DNA of 64,000 nt from Hyaloraphidium curvatum (taxonomy: Eukaryota > Monoblepharomycota > Hyaloraphidiomycetes > Hyaloraphidiales > Hyaloraphidiaceae): assembly GCA_025558095.1 (NCBI GenBank), contig JAIVFI010000007.1, positions 248,001-312,000 on the forward strand. The letters run 5' to 3'. Below are positions 52,374 to 62,484 of this stretch, piece after piece. The position numbers and the translations under genes are program-made. Numbering within the stretch: the stretch's first letter is position 1; each line of letters opens with the position of its first letter. A model generated the notes under the pieces. That model was not told where the DNA came from, made no database searches, and saw nothing but the letters and a program-made list of their open reading frames with translations.

Positions 52374-54606
52374 TCAGCTCTTCAGTTCGCCCATGATATT
52401 CTTGAGCACGCGCAGTTCCTCCCGCACCGCGTAGCCGCGGTCGTCGATCTTTGCGGCGACCTTTCCGTGTGCCGCCTTGTACGCGTCGAGCAGGTTCTTG
52501 AAATAGGTGGAGTAGCTCCTCTTGAGCTCGCTCTTCATGCTCTCCACGAGATCGGTCCGTAGCTGGACGCCGTGCGCATTGATACGCTCCCCGTACTGCC
52601 ATTTGAGGGAGCGCCAGCGGCCTTTCATCCACAAGAACGCGCTGACGGCCAGAGCGCCGCCGGTCCCGTAAGCAACCGGCGGAGGAACGCCGAGATGAAT
52701 AGCAAAGAGTGTTCCGAGGCCGACCGCAGCCTGCGAGGAGAGCGTAAACAAGGCTTGCTGACAGCAATCCAGCAGCCATCATACCTGGAAGCCGACCGTC
52801 GTGAGGACCGTCGAGTCGCCGGCCGACTGCAGACGCTCCCCCTCCAGCCGGACCTTTTCTTCGTACCCGGCCATTGGCGAAGAAAGCGTCCGAATGGGGT
52901 TCATCCCTTTGGCGAACTCCAGCTCGCGATCCAGCTGCTCCACGATCCTCGCGATCTCCACTTCCAGTTCCCGAGACAAGCTATGCCGGTACAAGACCTT
53001 CGAGTGAGCCACGCGGGCGAGAATGTTGCGCAGGTTCGTGGCGTAGGTCGACATGACGCCGTCCGTCCGCCCAACCGCGTGGGAAAACAATATCTCCACC
53101 TCGCGCAGGGTCTGCGCGCCTTCCCAGGTGAAGCCGGAAGCCGAGCCCTCGACATTATTGAGGTGCACCAGACTAGAGCCCATGAGCCTTCGCGTCGCCT
53201 CGAGGCTAATGGGCTCCATCCTCCAAAGGAAGCGCCACAGCGGCCGTTCGGCCACGTAGCTCGTCGCCTTCTCCTCCGACTGGAGCAGCACCCGAGCTAT
53301 CTCGCTGCCCGTCTTTTTCATGGCGGCGTCGAGCTGCCGCTGCTCCTCTTTCCGAACGGCATCGACCACGGCCGTGACCTCGTGGTGGTAGCTCTGGATC
53401 GACTTGTAGGTGACGTCGATCTCCCGTTCGAGACGCTCCAGCGCATAGCGTCCGACGGCCAGATCGGTCAGAAGCTTGGCAGACCGGTGATCCGCCGGGC
53501 TTAGCAGGCGGCCGAGAAGATAGTCCCGCACGACGTCGATCCTCGCCGACGCCAACCGGCTCTGGTAGCTGTACGGGCTAACGGGTACGCCTTCCTCGAC
53601 CGCGCTGCGAAGCCCGATGGGCGCCACTATCGCGCGCTTGGCCGCGGTCCAGAATATGGGCGCTTTCAGGCCGGGCGCGTGGATCTTTGCCCGCTGGTCC
53701 ACCTCCTTCGCCATGCGCGCAACAGCAATCTCCTCTGTCTCCCCCAGCCGGTCCGTTTGGTTGACGCAGACCACCACGCGGTCCGCGCGTCCCATTTTGT
53801 TCAGCTTTTCCAGCGTCGAGATCTCCCGCGCCCCCGTGAGTTGCCGTGCAATGTCCGACACCAGCACGACGGCGTCCGACTCCAAGAGAGCGGTGTCCAG
53901 GATTATCTTGTTGGGCACGCTGTCGAAGTTGTAAAGACCCGGCTGGAAAGCGGAGTCAGGGAGGAGGCAACCGCAGCGACAGGGGAGAACCCACGAGGTA
54001 CAAAACGTCGGCGTGGCAATACTCGAGCCACTTCGTTGGGGCCCTGATCCGGGAGAAACCAGAGGACGGGTCCGGCTCCAGCTGCTCCGCCTTCTCTCCG
54101 TACCTGTATGCGACCTTCAGCATCACCGTCGCTGTCACGAAAGAACGAAGGACCCACGAAATGACGGCAGGCTCCTCCAGCTCCTTCAGGACCCTCGCGA
54201 GGAACGCCGAGGCCTCGGCGTCCACCGTATCGTCATCCAGCAAGCTCCGTATGAGCACCGTCTTGCCCACGTAGTCCTCCCCGATAAAGGCCACGCGCAG
54301 CTTGGCCCCAGACTCCCCAAGCGCCACCCGCCCCGCAGCCCGCCGCATCGCGTCCTTCCAGGCCGGATTCCGCTCCTCCAGCTGGTCCTGGAGCTCCACA
54401 ATACGGGACATCACGTTCTGGATCCTTGGAAGGTACGTTTCCGCCGCCGAGGAGGCATAGGCACGAGCACGCCCCGAGTGGAAGAGGGGGCGCCAAGCAG
54501 CTCCGGGAGCCGCGAGCGGCTGCAAAATTCCGGCATTCCGCTGCCAGTGTTGTCCGCGTCCACGAATAAGGGCCAGAAGCCGCGATGGCCTCGCGGGCGG
54601 GGGCAT
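52374..54606 (-). CDS. MMC1: Mmc1-like divergent dynamin relative, mitochondrial (three exons)
   Basis: From the ATG at 54606 an Arg/Ala-rich presequence (MPPPARPSRLLALIRGRGQH) leads to a helical region and a degenerate dynamin-type GTPase domain. The P-loop is kept (AFIGEDYVGKTVLIRSLL). After a GTGGGT intron the G3 region reads DVLYLPGLYNFDSVPNKIIL, with Tyr in place of Asp in the DxPG motif. The G4 position reads VVVCVNQTDRLGE, not T/NKxD. A long helical stalk follows (HHEVTAVVDAVRKEEQRQLD, GRTDGVMSTYATNLRNILAR), an intron (GTATGA), two hydrophobic segments (VGLGTLFAIHLGVPPPVAYG, ALAVSAFLWM) and a final helix ending NIMGELKS, TGA 52374. Fungal Mmc1 is such a GTPase-dead inner-membrane protein; naming it Mmc1 is from memory and moderate. 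Mitofusin is the alternative but fits less well. Confidence 0.6.
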
Positions 54607-54736
54607 CGTGCGAGAGAAGGAAACGCACGGGCCCAGTCATCAAACGCCCGGGGTCCAAGAATCACGTGCGGATCGCCGTAGTCCCATTTTCAAGTCAGAA
54701 ATAGACATCCAAGACTAAATAGTGTAGATTTACTGT

Positions 54737-57386
54737 CTAGTATCTCGCCGCGCCCCTCGCCCTGTCCTTCTCGTAGTCCTCCGTGCGGTCGTCCTCGTCC
54801 AGCCCGAGGATGCGCGGGTCGCCGAGCCAAACCTTCTCCGAGAAGAAGCGCTGCATCGTCTGGCCGACGCGGTTCCACCCCATGAACCACATGAGGATCG
54901 CGAGGGAGCACGTGGCCAGCGTCCAGGAGAAGACGACGGCGACGGCGATGCCGACGTAGGCGGTGTTGGAGCCGAAGTAGATGTTGCGGAGGATGTAGAC
55001 GCTCCAGTACTGCGAGAGCGAAGGTCAGCTGTGCTTCACAACCATGGGTACGGGGCACGCACCATGGGGAAGGCCTTGCCGATCTGGTACCCGAGGAAGG
55101 AAAGGTTCTGGTCCAGGAACGACCACGACATGCCGAACTGTCAAAAGCAAATGAGCTTCCAATCTCCGCAAGAATCGGCTGCGCAGGATCCCACCTGGAT
55201 GAACCCGAACACGAGCATGAGCGCCTGCCCCAAGTCCCTGCCTGCGAGCTGGTACGCGAGCGAGATGGTCCCGAGGTACGACGTACCCAGGAACACCATC
55301 CACCCCCACGTCGACGCCCACCCGGCCGCGGACGAGCTCGCCCCCGCGAACTGGCCGTTGAGCATCAGCGGGATCAGCGTCGTGCCGAGTGTGAGCAGGG
55401 CGAGCATGCCGGCCGTCGCGCCGAAGCGCCAGCCGAACTCGGTCCCGCGGCGGTGCGCCTCGGGGTGCGTCATCCAGCTCGCGATGGTGGCGATGAAGAT
55501 GCAGCCGATCCAGAGGAGGAAGGTGGTCATGTAAGCGAAGATGTTTTGGCCTTCGGTGGCCACGGGGTGGATATCTGCGAAACACGCATTAGGACGGTCG
55601 AGCTCCGCACAGTCATTGAAAACGCACCGGTGTAGGACAGCCTGACGGGCCCCGTGAGCCAGTATCCCACGCTCGCGCTCACGTTCTGCTTGACGAACTC
55701 GGTGGCGATTGCCACCCTGAGCTTCTCGTTGAACAGGATCATGGAAAACAGCAGGTCGCGCACGGTCTTGTAGTTCTTGCCCGAGTCGTGCACGAACTCG
55801 ACCACGGCCGGCACCGAGCGGCCGAGCAGGGTCGAGGTGTAGTCCTTGGAGACGAAGAAGCCGACGTAGCGGTTCTCATTCGCGACCATGGCCACCACCT
55901 GGTCGCGCGTGGCGCCGTAGACGTAGTCCACGGCGAGCGCGGAGGCGAGCATCGAGTCGATGGGGGAGACGAGGGTGTAGTTGACGAGCTGGTAGGATGC
56001 ATCCGAGGTCTGGGCTGTGGGATCAAAACGAAGTGTGAGTCAGCGGACGACAGCGGCACACACCGAGGCAACTCACGCTCGATGCCGACGACCAGGCTGA
56101 TCTGCCTCGGCCGCAGCGCCCACGACATGCCGGCAAAGATCCAGTTGAGCAGCCACATCCCGCACAGCGCCGCCATCGCCAGCCCGATGAAGTGGCACAG
56201 CGAGCGCCTCCACCAGGCCACGTGCTTGCGCGGGGGCTGCTTGTAGTAGTACCGCGCGGCGCGGGTGCCGTCGACCGACTCGTCCGGCGCGACGGCGGCC
56301 GACCTGGTGCCCGGGGTCGCGGGGGGAATCGCGTACGCGGAGCGGCTGTGCCCGCCGCCGTACGAGCTGGGGGGGTAAGGAGCAGTGCCGGTGGGGCTGG
56401 CGAGGTAACGGTCCCCGTACTCGGCGACGGCGGTGCGGTCCGTGCCGGGGTTGGTGTGCCGCGTGCGCGACGAGGAGGGGCGGTCCCGCTCGCGCTCGCG
56501 GTGCCGCCGCGAGTGCCGCATGACGGGCGTCGGCATGCCCTCCGAGTACATGTCCACGACGGGGGGGGCGCCGTACGCCGCGCTGCCCTCGTACTCGTCG
56601 TCCTCGTAGTAGTCGTCCTCCTCCTCGCGGCGGGTGGAAGCGTACGCCGAGCGCACGGCCGGGGGCGGGGGAGTGTACGCGGGGATCGGGGCCGCGGGCA
56701 TGGTGGCCATCCCCATGAGCCCGAGCGAGGCGTTCGAGTACGCGTTCGGCATCCCCAGGGCCGGCATCGACGCCGACGAGGCCACGGGGATGAGGCCGGA
56801 GCCGGGTGCGGCCGAGACGCGGATCACGGGCACGCCGTTCAGGTCCACCATCGACGGCGGCCCGGGGCTCAGCGGGAGGTGCTGCTGCGAGGGCATGGGG
56901 AGGAGGGAGGGCGCCTGCAGGAGGTCCGCGGTCGACCCGGCGCGGGAGGGGGCGCGGTAGGCGCGGTAGAGCGACGACTGGTCGGCGGGGGTGGCGACCG
57001 AGCGCAGCGACGGCGACGGCGCCTGCTCCTGGTCGTCGACGTCGACGTCGCCGCCGGCCATGCTGCGGAGCTCCTCAAGCTGCTGGTCCATCAGCACGTT
57101 GTAGCTGTTTTGTGGTCATGCGGGGGGGGGGAATGCGTGCGGAGCGGTTCAGCGTCGACGTGAGCATTTCGGGGGCGGGGGTCAACCGATCGGCGGCTCC
57201 GGCGGCGGCAGCGAGCACCCACGACATGTGGCGCGAGGCCGACTCGGAGATGCGCATGGCCGGGTCCCGCGAGCGCGGCATCTGCGGCGTCGGGGCGTCG
57301 CCGACGACGTACTCGCGGCGGATGGCCTCCGACTCGGGCGACACGGCGCCCGACCGCACCGTCACGGGCGTGTACGGCTCGGCCAT
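54737..57386 (-). CDS. SNG1/DUF3533-like multi-pass membrane protein (multi-exon)
   Basis: The ATG at 57386 (MAEPYTPVTVRSGAVSPESE) and a long disordered, Pro/Ser/Tyr-rich cytosolic region precede the first membrane helix (SLCHFIGLAMAALCGMWLLN). An intron with donor GTGGGT (57230 region) joins ASRHMS to YNVLMDQQLEELRSMAGGDV. After TM1 come an extracytosolic domain (YQLVNYTLVSPIDSMLASAL, VANENRYVGFFVSKDYTSTL, LLFSMILFNEKLRVAIATEF, GPVRLSYTDIHPVATEGQNI) and about five further helices. These include YMTTFLLWIGCIFIATIASW, AGMLALLTLGTTLIPLMLNG and AVAVVFSWTLATCSLAILMW. The tail reads VWLGDPRILGLDEDDRTEDY, TAG 54737. One helix before a large extracellular domain and several after is the DUF3533/SNG1 (nitrosoguanidine resistance, YhgE-like) layout. 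The family name is an inference from layout and the PVxLSYTxIxPV segment. Confidence 0.6.
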
Positions 57387-57678
57387 GTTTTCCGCACGGT
57401 CGTCGAGGGCTGGCCGCTGCGGGGTGTGTGTGCCGCGGGCGGCGGGACTGCGGGCTCGGCGTGCGCGCTGCTGCCGCGGCCGGCCGAGCTCTCCGCGGGG
57501 CGCCGCACGGCGATGCGGCCGGTTGTAACGTGCGCCGCCGCTTCTGCACACGCAGTAGGCGCCTGCGGACCGAGCTGGATTGGCGGGTGGAGTGGAGTTG
57601 AGGTCAGGCTGAGCAGCCCAGCGAGACCCCCAAATCGGGCGGCACAAACATTCGCCTAAGCACCGACTTCGGGGGACG
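57387..57678. promoter_or_regulatory. Divergent region between SNG1-like and MRX11-like genes
   Basis: 292 bp between the two start codons, GC-rich, no TATA box. No gene seen. Confidence 0.35.
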
Positions 57679-58348
57679 ATGCGGGGCGGAGGACGCGCTG
57701 CTGAGCCGGCAATGACTGCCTTGAATGCATTCGCGGGCGGAAAGGCCCCGTTCCTGGGGTTCCCGACGGGAGCGGCCGGACTCGAATGTGGCCTGGGACG
57801 GACAGCCGGCCTGGCGGGCCGACCACGGGCTCGGACCTTCTCTTCGGCCGCCCCCGAGTCTACGGACGCGTCGAAGCCCCCACCCGCCCGGGAAACGGCC
57901 TTCCAGCGCTACAAGGCCCTCTTCAGGGCCCAACCCGCCTCGCACCTGACCGCCTTCCTCGTCCTGCACGAGATCACCGCGGTCCTGCCCCTCCCCCTGC
58001 TGTACTACGCGCTGCACCGCAGCGAAGTCGCGTGGGACGCCGTGTTCCCGCGGGATTGGCTGGAAAAGGGCGACAGGAGGATGCGGGGGACGTTCAAAGC
58101 CTTGGGGCTGCCGGAGATCGAGGGCAGCAGGGCGGCGCTGAACGCCGCGGCGGCGTACGGGATCGTCAAGGCGGCGATGCCGCTCCGGTGGGTTACAAGG
58201 CGTGGCGGAGGTTCGTGCACGTGCTGATCTAGGTGGCGATCGCAGGCTGGCGGCGTGCGCGTACCTCACCCCGTGGTTCGCCCGGACCTTCGTTGCGCCC
58301 ATCGGACGATTGCTATCTTTCGGGCGCGGTCGGATGCCGCCTACATAG
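57679..58348 (+). CDS. MRX11-like mitochondrial membrane protein (two exons)
   Basis: From the ATG at 57679 a presequence runs to TAGLAGRPRARTFSSAAPES. The core is RYKALFRAQPASHLTAFLVL, HEITAVLPLPLLYYALHRSE, an amphipathic part (MRGTFKALGLPEIEGSRAAL) and AYGIVKAAMPLR. A GTGGGT intron then leads to LAACAYLTPWFARTFVAPIG, ending GRMPPT with TAG 58346-58348. The HExTAxxPLxxxYY helix and TPWFAR end resemble the DUF1279-like fungal mitochondrial family of yeast YPL041C (Mrx11), a protein found with the mitoribosome. Function is otherwise unknown. The second exon was found only by splicing; the unspliced frame ends shortly after 58200. An internal ATG at 57712 is a possible start. Confidence 0.7.
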
Positions 58349-58488
58349 ACTGATTTGGCGGGGTAGCGTGTGGAGGCGGCGATTCGTGATCGCTGGCTCG
58401 CGGCCGGAATCAAAGTAGCCGCAAGCCGAAGACCACCCACCCACTTCGACCCACCCGTCGCGTCCGCAGTTGCGCCCCGCCGGCCACG

Positions 58489-60928
58489 ATGCAGGCGGGC
58501 GGCGCCGACTGCGGGCCGGTCAACCCGCTGGCGGGGCTCGTCAAGCAGTTTGCCGACGCCGACCGGTCGCTGCAGCGCGACCGCTTCGATGCCGCGGCGC
58601 CGCCGCCGGGCGCGATGCGCCAGCGGCCCATCGACGCGCGCACCGCGCGGGACCTGGAGGTGCGCTAACCGCCGTTGGTACCATTTCCCGGGGAGATCTA
58701 ACCGCCTTGACTTGGTTCATCTAACCTCCTTCATGGGGGAACAGCTCGCCGACGAGTTCTTCCGGCAGGCGCACGCCGGCGCCGGCCCCGCCGGGCTGCG
58801 GCCGTTCGAGATGCGCGACGTCGGCCGCGAGCTCGAGCGCGTGGCGGCGGCCGGCCCCGCCGACTGGGCCGCCGAGTTCCACCGCGCCGCGCACCGCCCG
58901 CCGCCCGCGGACTTCGCCGACCTCGAGGCCGCCTTCGCGCGCCACGCCCCGCCGCAGCTGCAGCAGTGGGCGGACGACTTTGCCCGCTTCGACGCGCAGC
59001 ACCGCGGCCCGCGCATCACGGAGCTGGTGACGCCCGAGCAGGAGGCAGAGTTTGAGGCCGCCTTCGCCCGCGCCGAGGCCGCCGCCGGCCCGCAGAAGAG
59101 CTGGGAGCAGGAGTTCGTCGCGCACGAGGCCGAGTCGTGGGTCGAGGAGTTTGCCGCGCAGGAGGAGCGGCTGGCGCAGGCGCCGAGCGCAGAGTCGGAC
59201 GAGACCCGCGCGGCGCTGGCCCGCACCGCCGGCCTGCTCATCTCGGCGGTGCAGGACTCGGCCAACCCAAAGTTCAAGCAGAGCAAGTTCATGCAGTTCA
59301 TGAAGCAGCTGCGCGACGGCGAGGTGGCCATCGAGGGCAACAAGGTCGTCGAGGCAGGCGGCTGGGAGGCTGAGTTTGCCCGCAAGGAGGGCGGCGAGGC
59401 GTGGGCGGACGAGTTTGCCGGCAATGCCGGGCCGGCCGGCTGGGCCGAGGAGTTCGGCCCCAAGGAGGCCGCGGGGCCCCTGGGCGGGACCGCGGGGGAC
59501 TGGGCCGCCGAGTTCGGCTCGGCCGAGGGTCCGCGCGGCTGGGCGGACGAGTTTGCGATGCAGGCCGAGCACGGGCCCGTCGGCGCCGCGGGCGACTGGG
59601 CCGCCGAGTTCGACGCGCGGGAGAAGCCGATGGACGCGCACGACTGGGCAGAGGAGTTCCGGAAGCAGGGCATGCCGCAGACGGCCGAGGAGATGGAAAA
59701 GTGGATCTCGGACTTTTCGCAGGAGGAGGACGAGGAGTCCCGCATCAAGGAGTACATGGAGATGCACGAGGAGCAGGCCAAGATGGACGACTGGGTCGCG
59801 CAGTTCCGCAAGTCGCTCAAGGAGGCCGCCGGCGACGCAGAGGCCGAGGGCGAGTGGGGCGACATGCAGGACGAGTGGGAAAAGTTCCAGGCCACCAGCC
59901 TGGGCTTCCGCGCCACGGACCAGCGCTACAGCAAGTACGAGTTCCAGCCCAACAACCCGTACCTGGAAACCGCGGACACGGCCTTCCTCCGCGACACCTC
60001 GCGGCACCGCTCCCTCGCCGAGTCCATCCTCGCGCTCGAGGCCGCGGTGCAGCGGGATCCGGACGACGCGCAGTCGTGGCTCATGCTCGGCATGCGGCAG
60101 CAGGAGAACGAGCGCGAGCCCGCGGCCATCGCCGCGCTGCGCCGCAACGTGATGATCGAACCCGACAGCCTGCCCGGGTACATCGCCCTCGCCGTGTCGT
60201 ACATCAACGAGGGCTTCCGGGACGACGCCTACGAGGCGCTCGAGGGGTGGATCCGGCACAACCCGCGCTACGCGCACCTCGTGCAGGGCCGCCCCGCGCC
60301 GCCGGGCGGGCCGAAGCAGCAGGACGTGGTCTCGCTCTTCCTCGCCGCGGCGCGGTCCAATCCCGGCACGGACCTGGACGCGGACGTGCAGCAGGCCCTG
60401 GGGATCCTGTTCAACGCGAGCGAGGAGTACGACAAGGCTGTGGACTGCTTCGAGGCCGCGCTGGCCCGCCGCCCGGGGGACTACATGCTGTACAACAAGC
60501 TCGGTGCGACGCTGGCCAACGCCAAGCAGAGCGAGCGCGCGATCGAGGCGTACTCGGCCGCGCTGGACATCAACCCGGACTACATTCGCGCGAGGTGCGT
60601 TGCTGATCGCCACACTGGGTTTGCCGAAGCTGACGTCCCACACCCCATCATTAGGTACAACCTCGCCATCTCCTGCATCAACCTCGGCAACCACCATGAG
60701 GCGGCCGAGCACCTCCTACACGCCCTGGCCATGCAGCAGGCCGGCGCGCCCGCCGCCGTCAAGGGCAAGGGCCGGCCGGGCGCCTTCCCCGGCGGCGGCC
60801 CGTCGCCCATGTCGGACTCGATCTGGGATACGCTGAGGATGGCGATGCTGATGATGTCGCGGCCGGACATGGTCGGGGCGGTGGACGCAAAGGACATCAA
60901 CGCGTTCCGAGGGGAGTTTGACTTCTAG
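58489..60928 (+). CDS. PEX5: Peroxisomal import receptor PEX5 with thirteen W-x3-F motifs (three exons)
   Basis: Receptor for PTS1 cargo, shuttling between cytosol and peroxisome. From the ATG at 58489: MQAGGADCGPVNPLAGLVKQ. The early cysteine in DCGPVNPL is where PEX5 is mono-ubiquitinated for export. An intron (donor GTGCGC) follows RTARDLE. The N-terminal half has thirteen W-x3-F/Y PEX14/PEX13-binding motifs, such as WAAEF, WADDF, WEQEF, WVEEF, WEAEF, WADEF, WAEEF, WISDF and WVAQF. The PTS1-binding TPR half starts near YSKYEFQPNNPYLETADTAF and includes LALEAAVQRDPDDAQSWLML, NVMIEPDSLPGYIALAVSYI, FEAALARRPGDYMLYNKLGA. A second intron (GTGCGT) joins DYIRAR to YNLAISCINLGNHHEAAEHL. TAG 60926-60928. 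Human PEX5 has seven or eight such motifs. Confidence 0.95.
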
Positions 60929-61108
60929 GTCGGCTTGTAGATATCTCAGGGTGAAAAGAATGGACTGTGTCTCTCTCGAGCTCGGAAATAGGGTATCTTT
61001 TGAATCCAACCGCGCGACAGAGCCATCGCAAACACGCGGCCACTACACAGCCCACTGTTGCGTTCCACCACAACCTTGCCCCAAGATGTCCCACACACAG
61101 AGACTCCA

Positions 61109-62406
61109 TCAGCCTGAAGACGGACAGTCAGAAGCAGAAGAGAGAAGAGGCGCGCACAACGCTTACAGAACTTCCAGCGGTTCCCGCCTGCAGGGCGCGA
61201 GGCTCAAGTCAGATCCAGCCAACGTCCATGCCGAATTGGCCACTCACAGTTGAGGCACGTCACGAAGGTGGTCATCGGCTCGTCCGCCGACCGCGTCTGC
61301 ATCTGGTAGTACTTTGTTCTCCGTTGCTTGCACTTGCCGCACTTGAACATGTCCGTCTCGGCAGAGTTGTCAGCGTGGATCTGGGCGTCCAGGAGGTTCT
61401 GCTTCTGGATCTTCTCCCATTCCTTCTTCAGGTCGTCCGAAGCCATGTCCTGAATTCAATCGGTCGGTCGCTTAAGCTTCTGCGGCTTTGGCGGCGCCGG
61501 ATCTCGGCCTACCGCGGTCGTCATCTTGCAAAAGTCGGCGACCGGCAGCTTCCCCGTCACGACATTCTCCCGCAGCCCCGGGTTGTCCTTGGCCTTCAGG
61601 TTGAACACCAACGATCGCACGCGGTCCTTGTACTTCTTGTTGTCCGGATCCTTGTTCCCGTACTCTTCCCACGTCTGCTGCTCGACCGAGGTCGCCACCT
61701 TGCCCACCAGCTCGGGGTTCACCCAGGTAACGTAGGAGAGCGCGGTGTATATCATTTCGGAGCACTTGTCCCTCGAAGTATGGCCGGTCCGCGGCAGGGA
61801 CACCCCGTCCTCAGCAGGCGTACGTCCCTCTCGCCGTTCCGTGAGCGGCGTCTCGGCGCTCTTGAGGCCGCCGCCGGACGACTGCGACCCCAGCTCGCTC
61901 TCGACCTTTGTCTCGACTGATTCAGCCGCCACTGAGCAATCTCTGCGGCACCGGCACGTCTCCACCCACTCTTGAGCTTCCCGTTCTCGACCTTCTCGTC
62001 CTTGACTTTTGCCTCCTTCTCCTCCTTCGGCTTCTTCTCATCCTTGGACCCAACGTCGTCCTTCCATTTCCGCACAATGTCCTTGCACCGCTCCGATATG
62101 GCCTCGTCCACGTCCGGGTTCTTCCGGAGCTTGTTCACAAAGGCCCCGATTTCCGTTTTCTGCGGCCCGGGGAGGCATTCGTGAACCGCGACGCGCTCTC
62201 CGACCGCTGATCCGGACCTTGAGCAGATCGGCCGTGGCCTTGACCTCGGCCAGCCTGTCCAGGCAATCCTTGACAAGCTACAGAAGGCACGTCCCGTCAG
62301 GCCGCGTGCGTCGGCCAGCCTCGGATCCTCCCACGTTCAGCTCCCCCGGGATGGCTTTCTCGATGTCCCGCTTGATCTGCTCGATGTCCTCCGGCGACAA
62401 TGCCAT
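61109..62406 (-). CDS. DST1: Transcription elongation factor TFIIS (six or seven exons)
   Basis: Stimulates RNA cleavage by paused RNA polymerase II. The ATG at 62406 gives ALSPEDIEQIKRDIEKAIPG. Introns (GTGGGA, GTCCGG) join to LVKDCLDRLAEVKATADLLK and KTEIGAFVNKLRKNPDVDEA, the LW domain I. Domain II: RDKCSEMIYTALSYVTWVNP, KKYKDRVRSLVFNLKAKDNP. Domain III zinc ribbon: MFKCGKCKQRRTKYYQMQTR, then SADEPMTTFVTCLNC, with the catalytic Asp-Glu in the RSADEP loop. A GTGAGT intron and then a GTAAGC intron leave a last exon of five coding bases: T|GC TGA, giving NRWKFC and stop at 61109-61111. The ending WKFC is the family's normal end, which confirms the tiny exon. Confidence 0.93.
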
Positions 62407-62484
62407 CGTGGACGCGTTCGGGAGGGCGGGAATGAAGGCAGCGGTCGGCGATCGGGGTCAACATCAAGACAACACATCCTCGCG
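62407..62484. promoter_or_regulatory. Compact divergent promoter TFIIS / NAF1
   Basis: Only 78 bp separate the two start codons, the tightest divergent pair among the confident genes here. Both flanks must share promoter elements; no TATA box is visible. Confidence 0.45.

Noticed and set aside
58721-60712. Minus-strand 663-codon frame and another of 399 codons over PEX5
   Set aside because: Shadows of the PEX5 exon; His/Arg/Leu-rich with no family signal.
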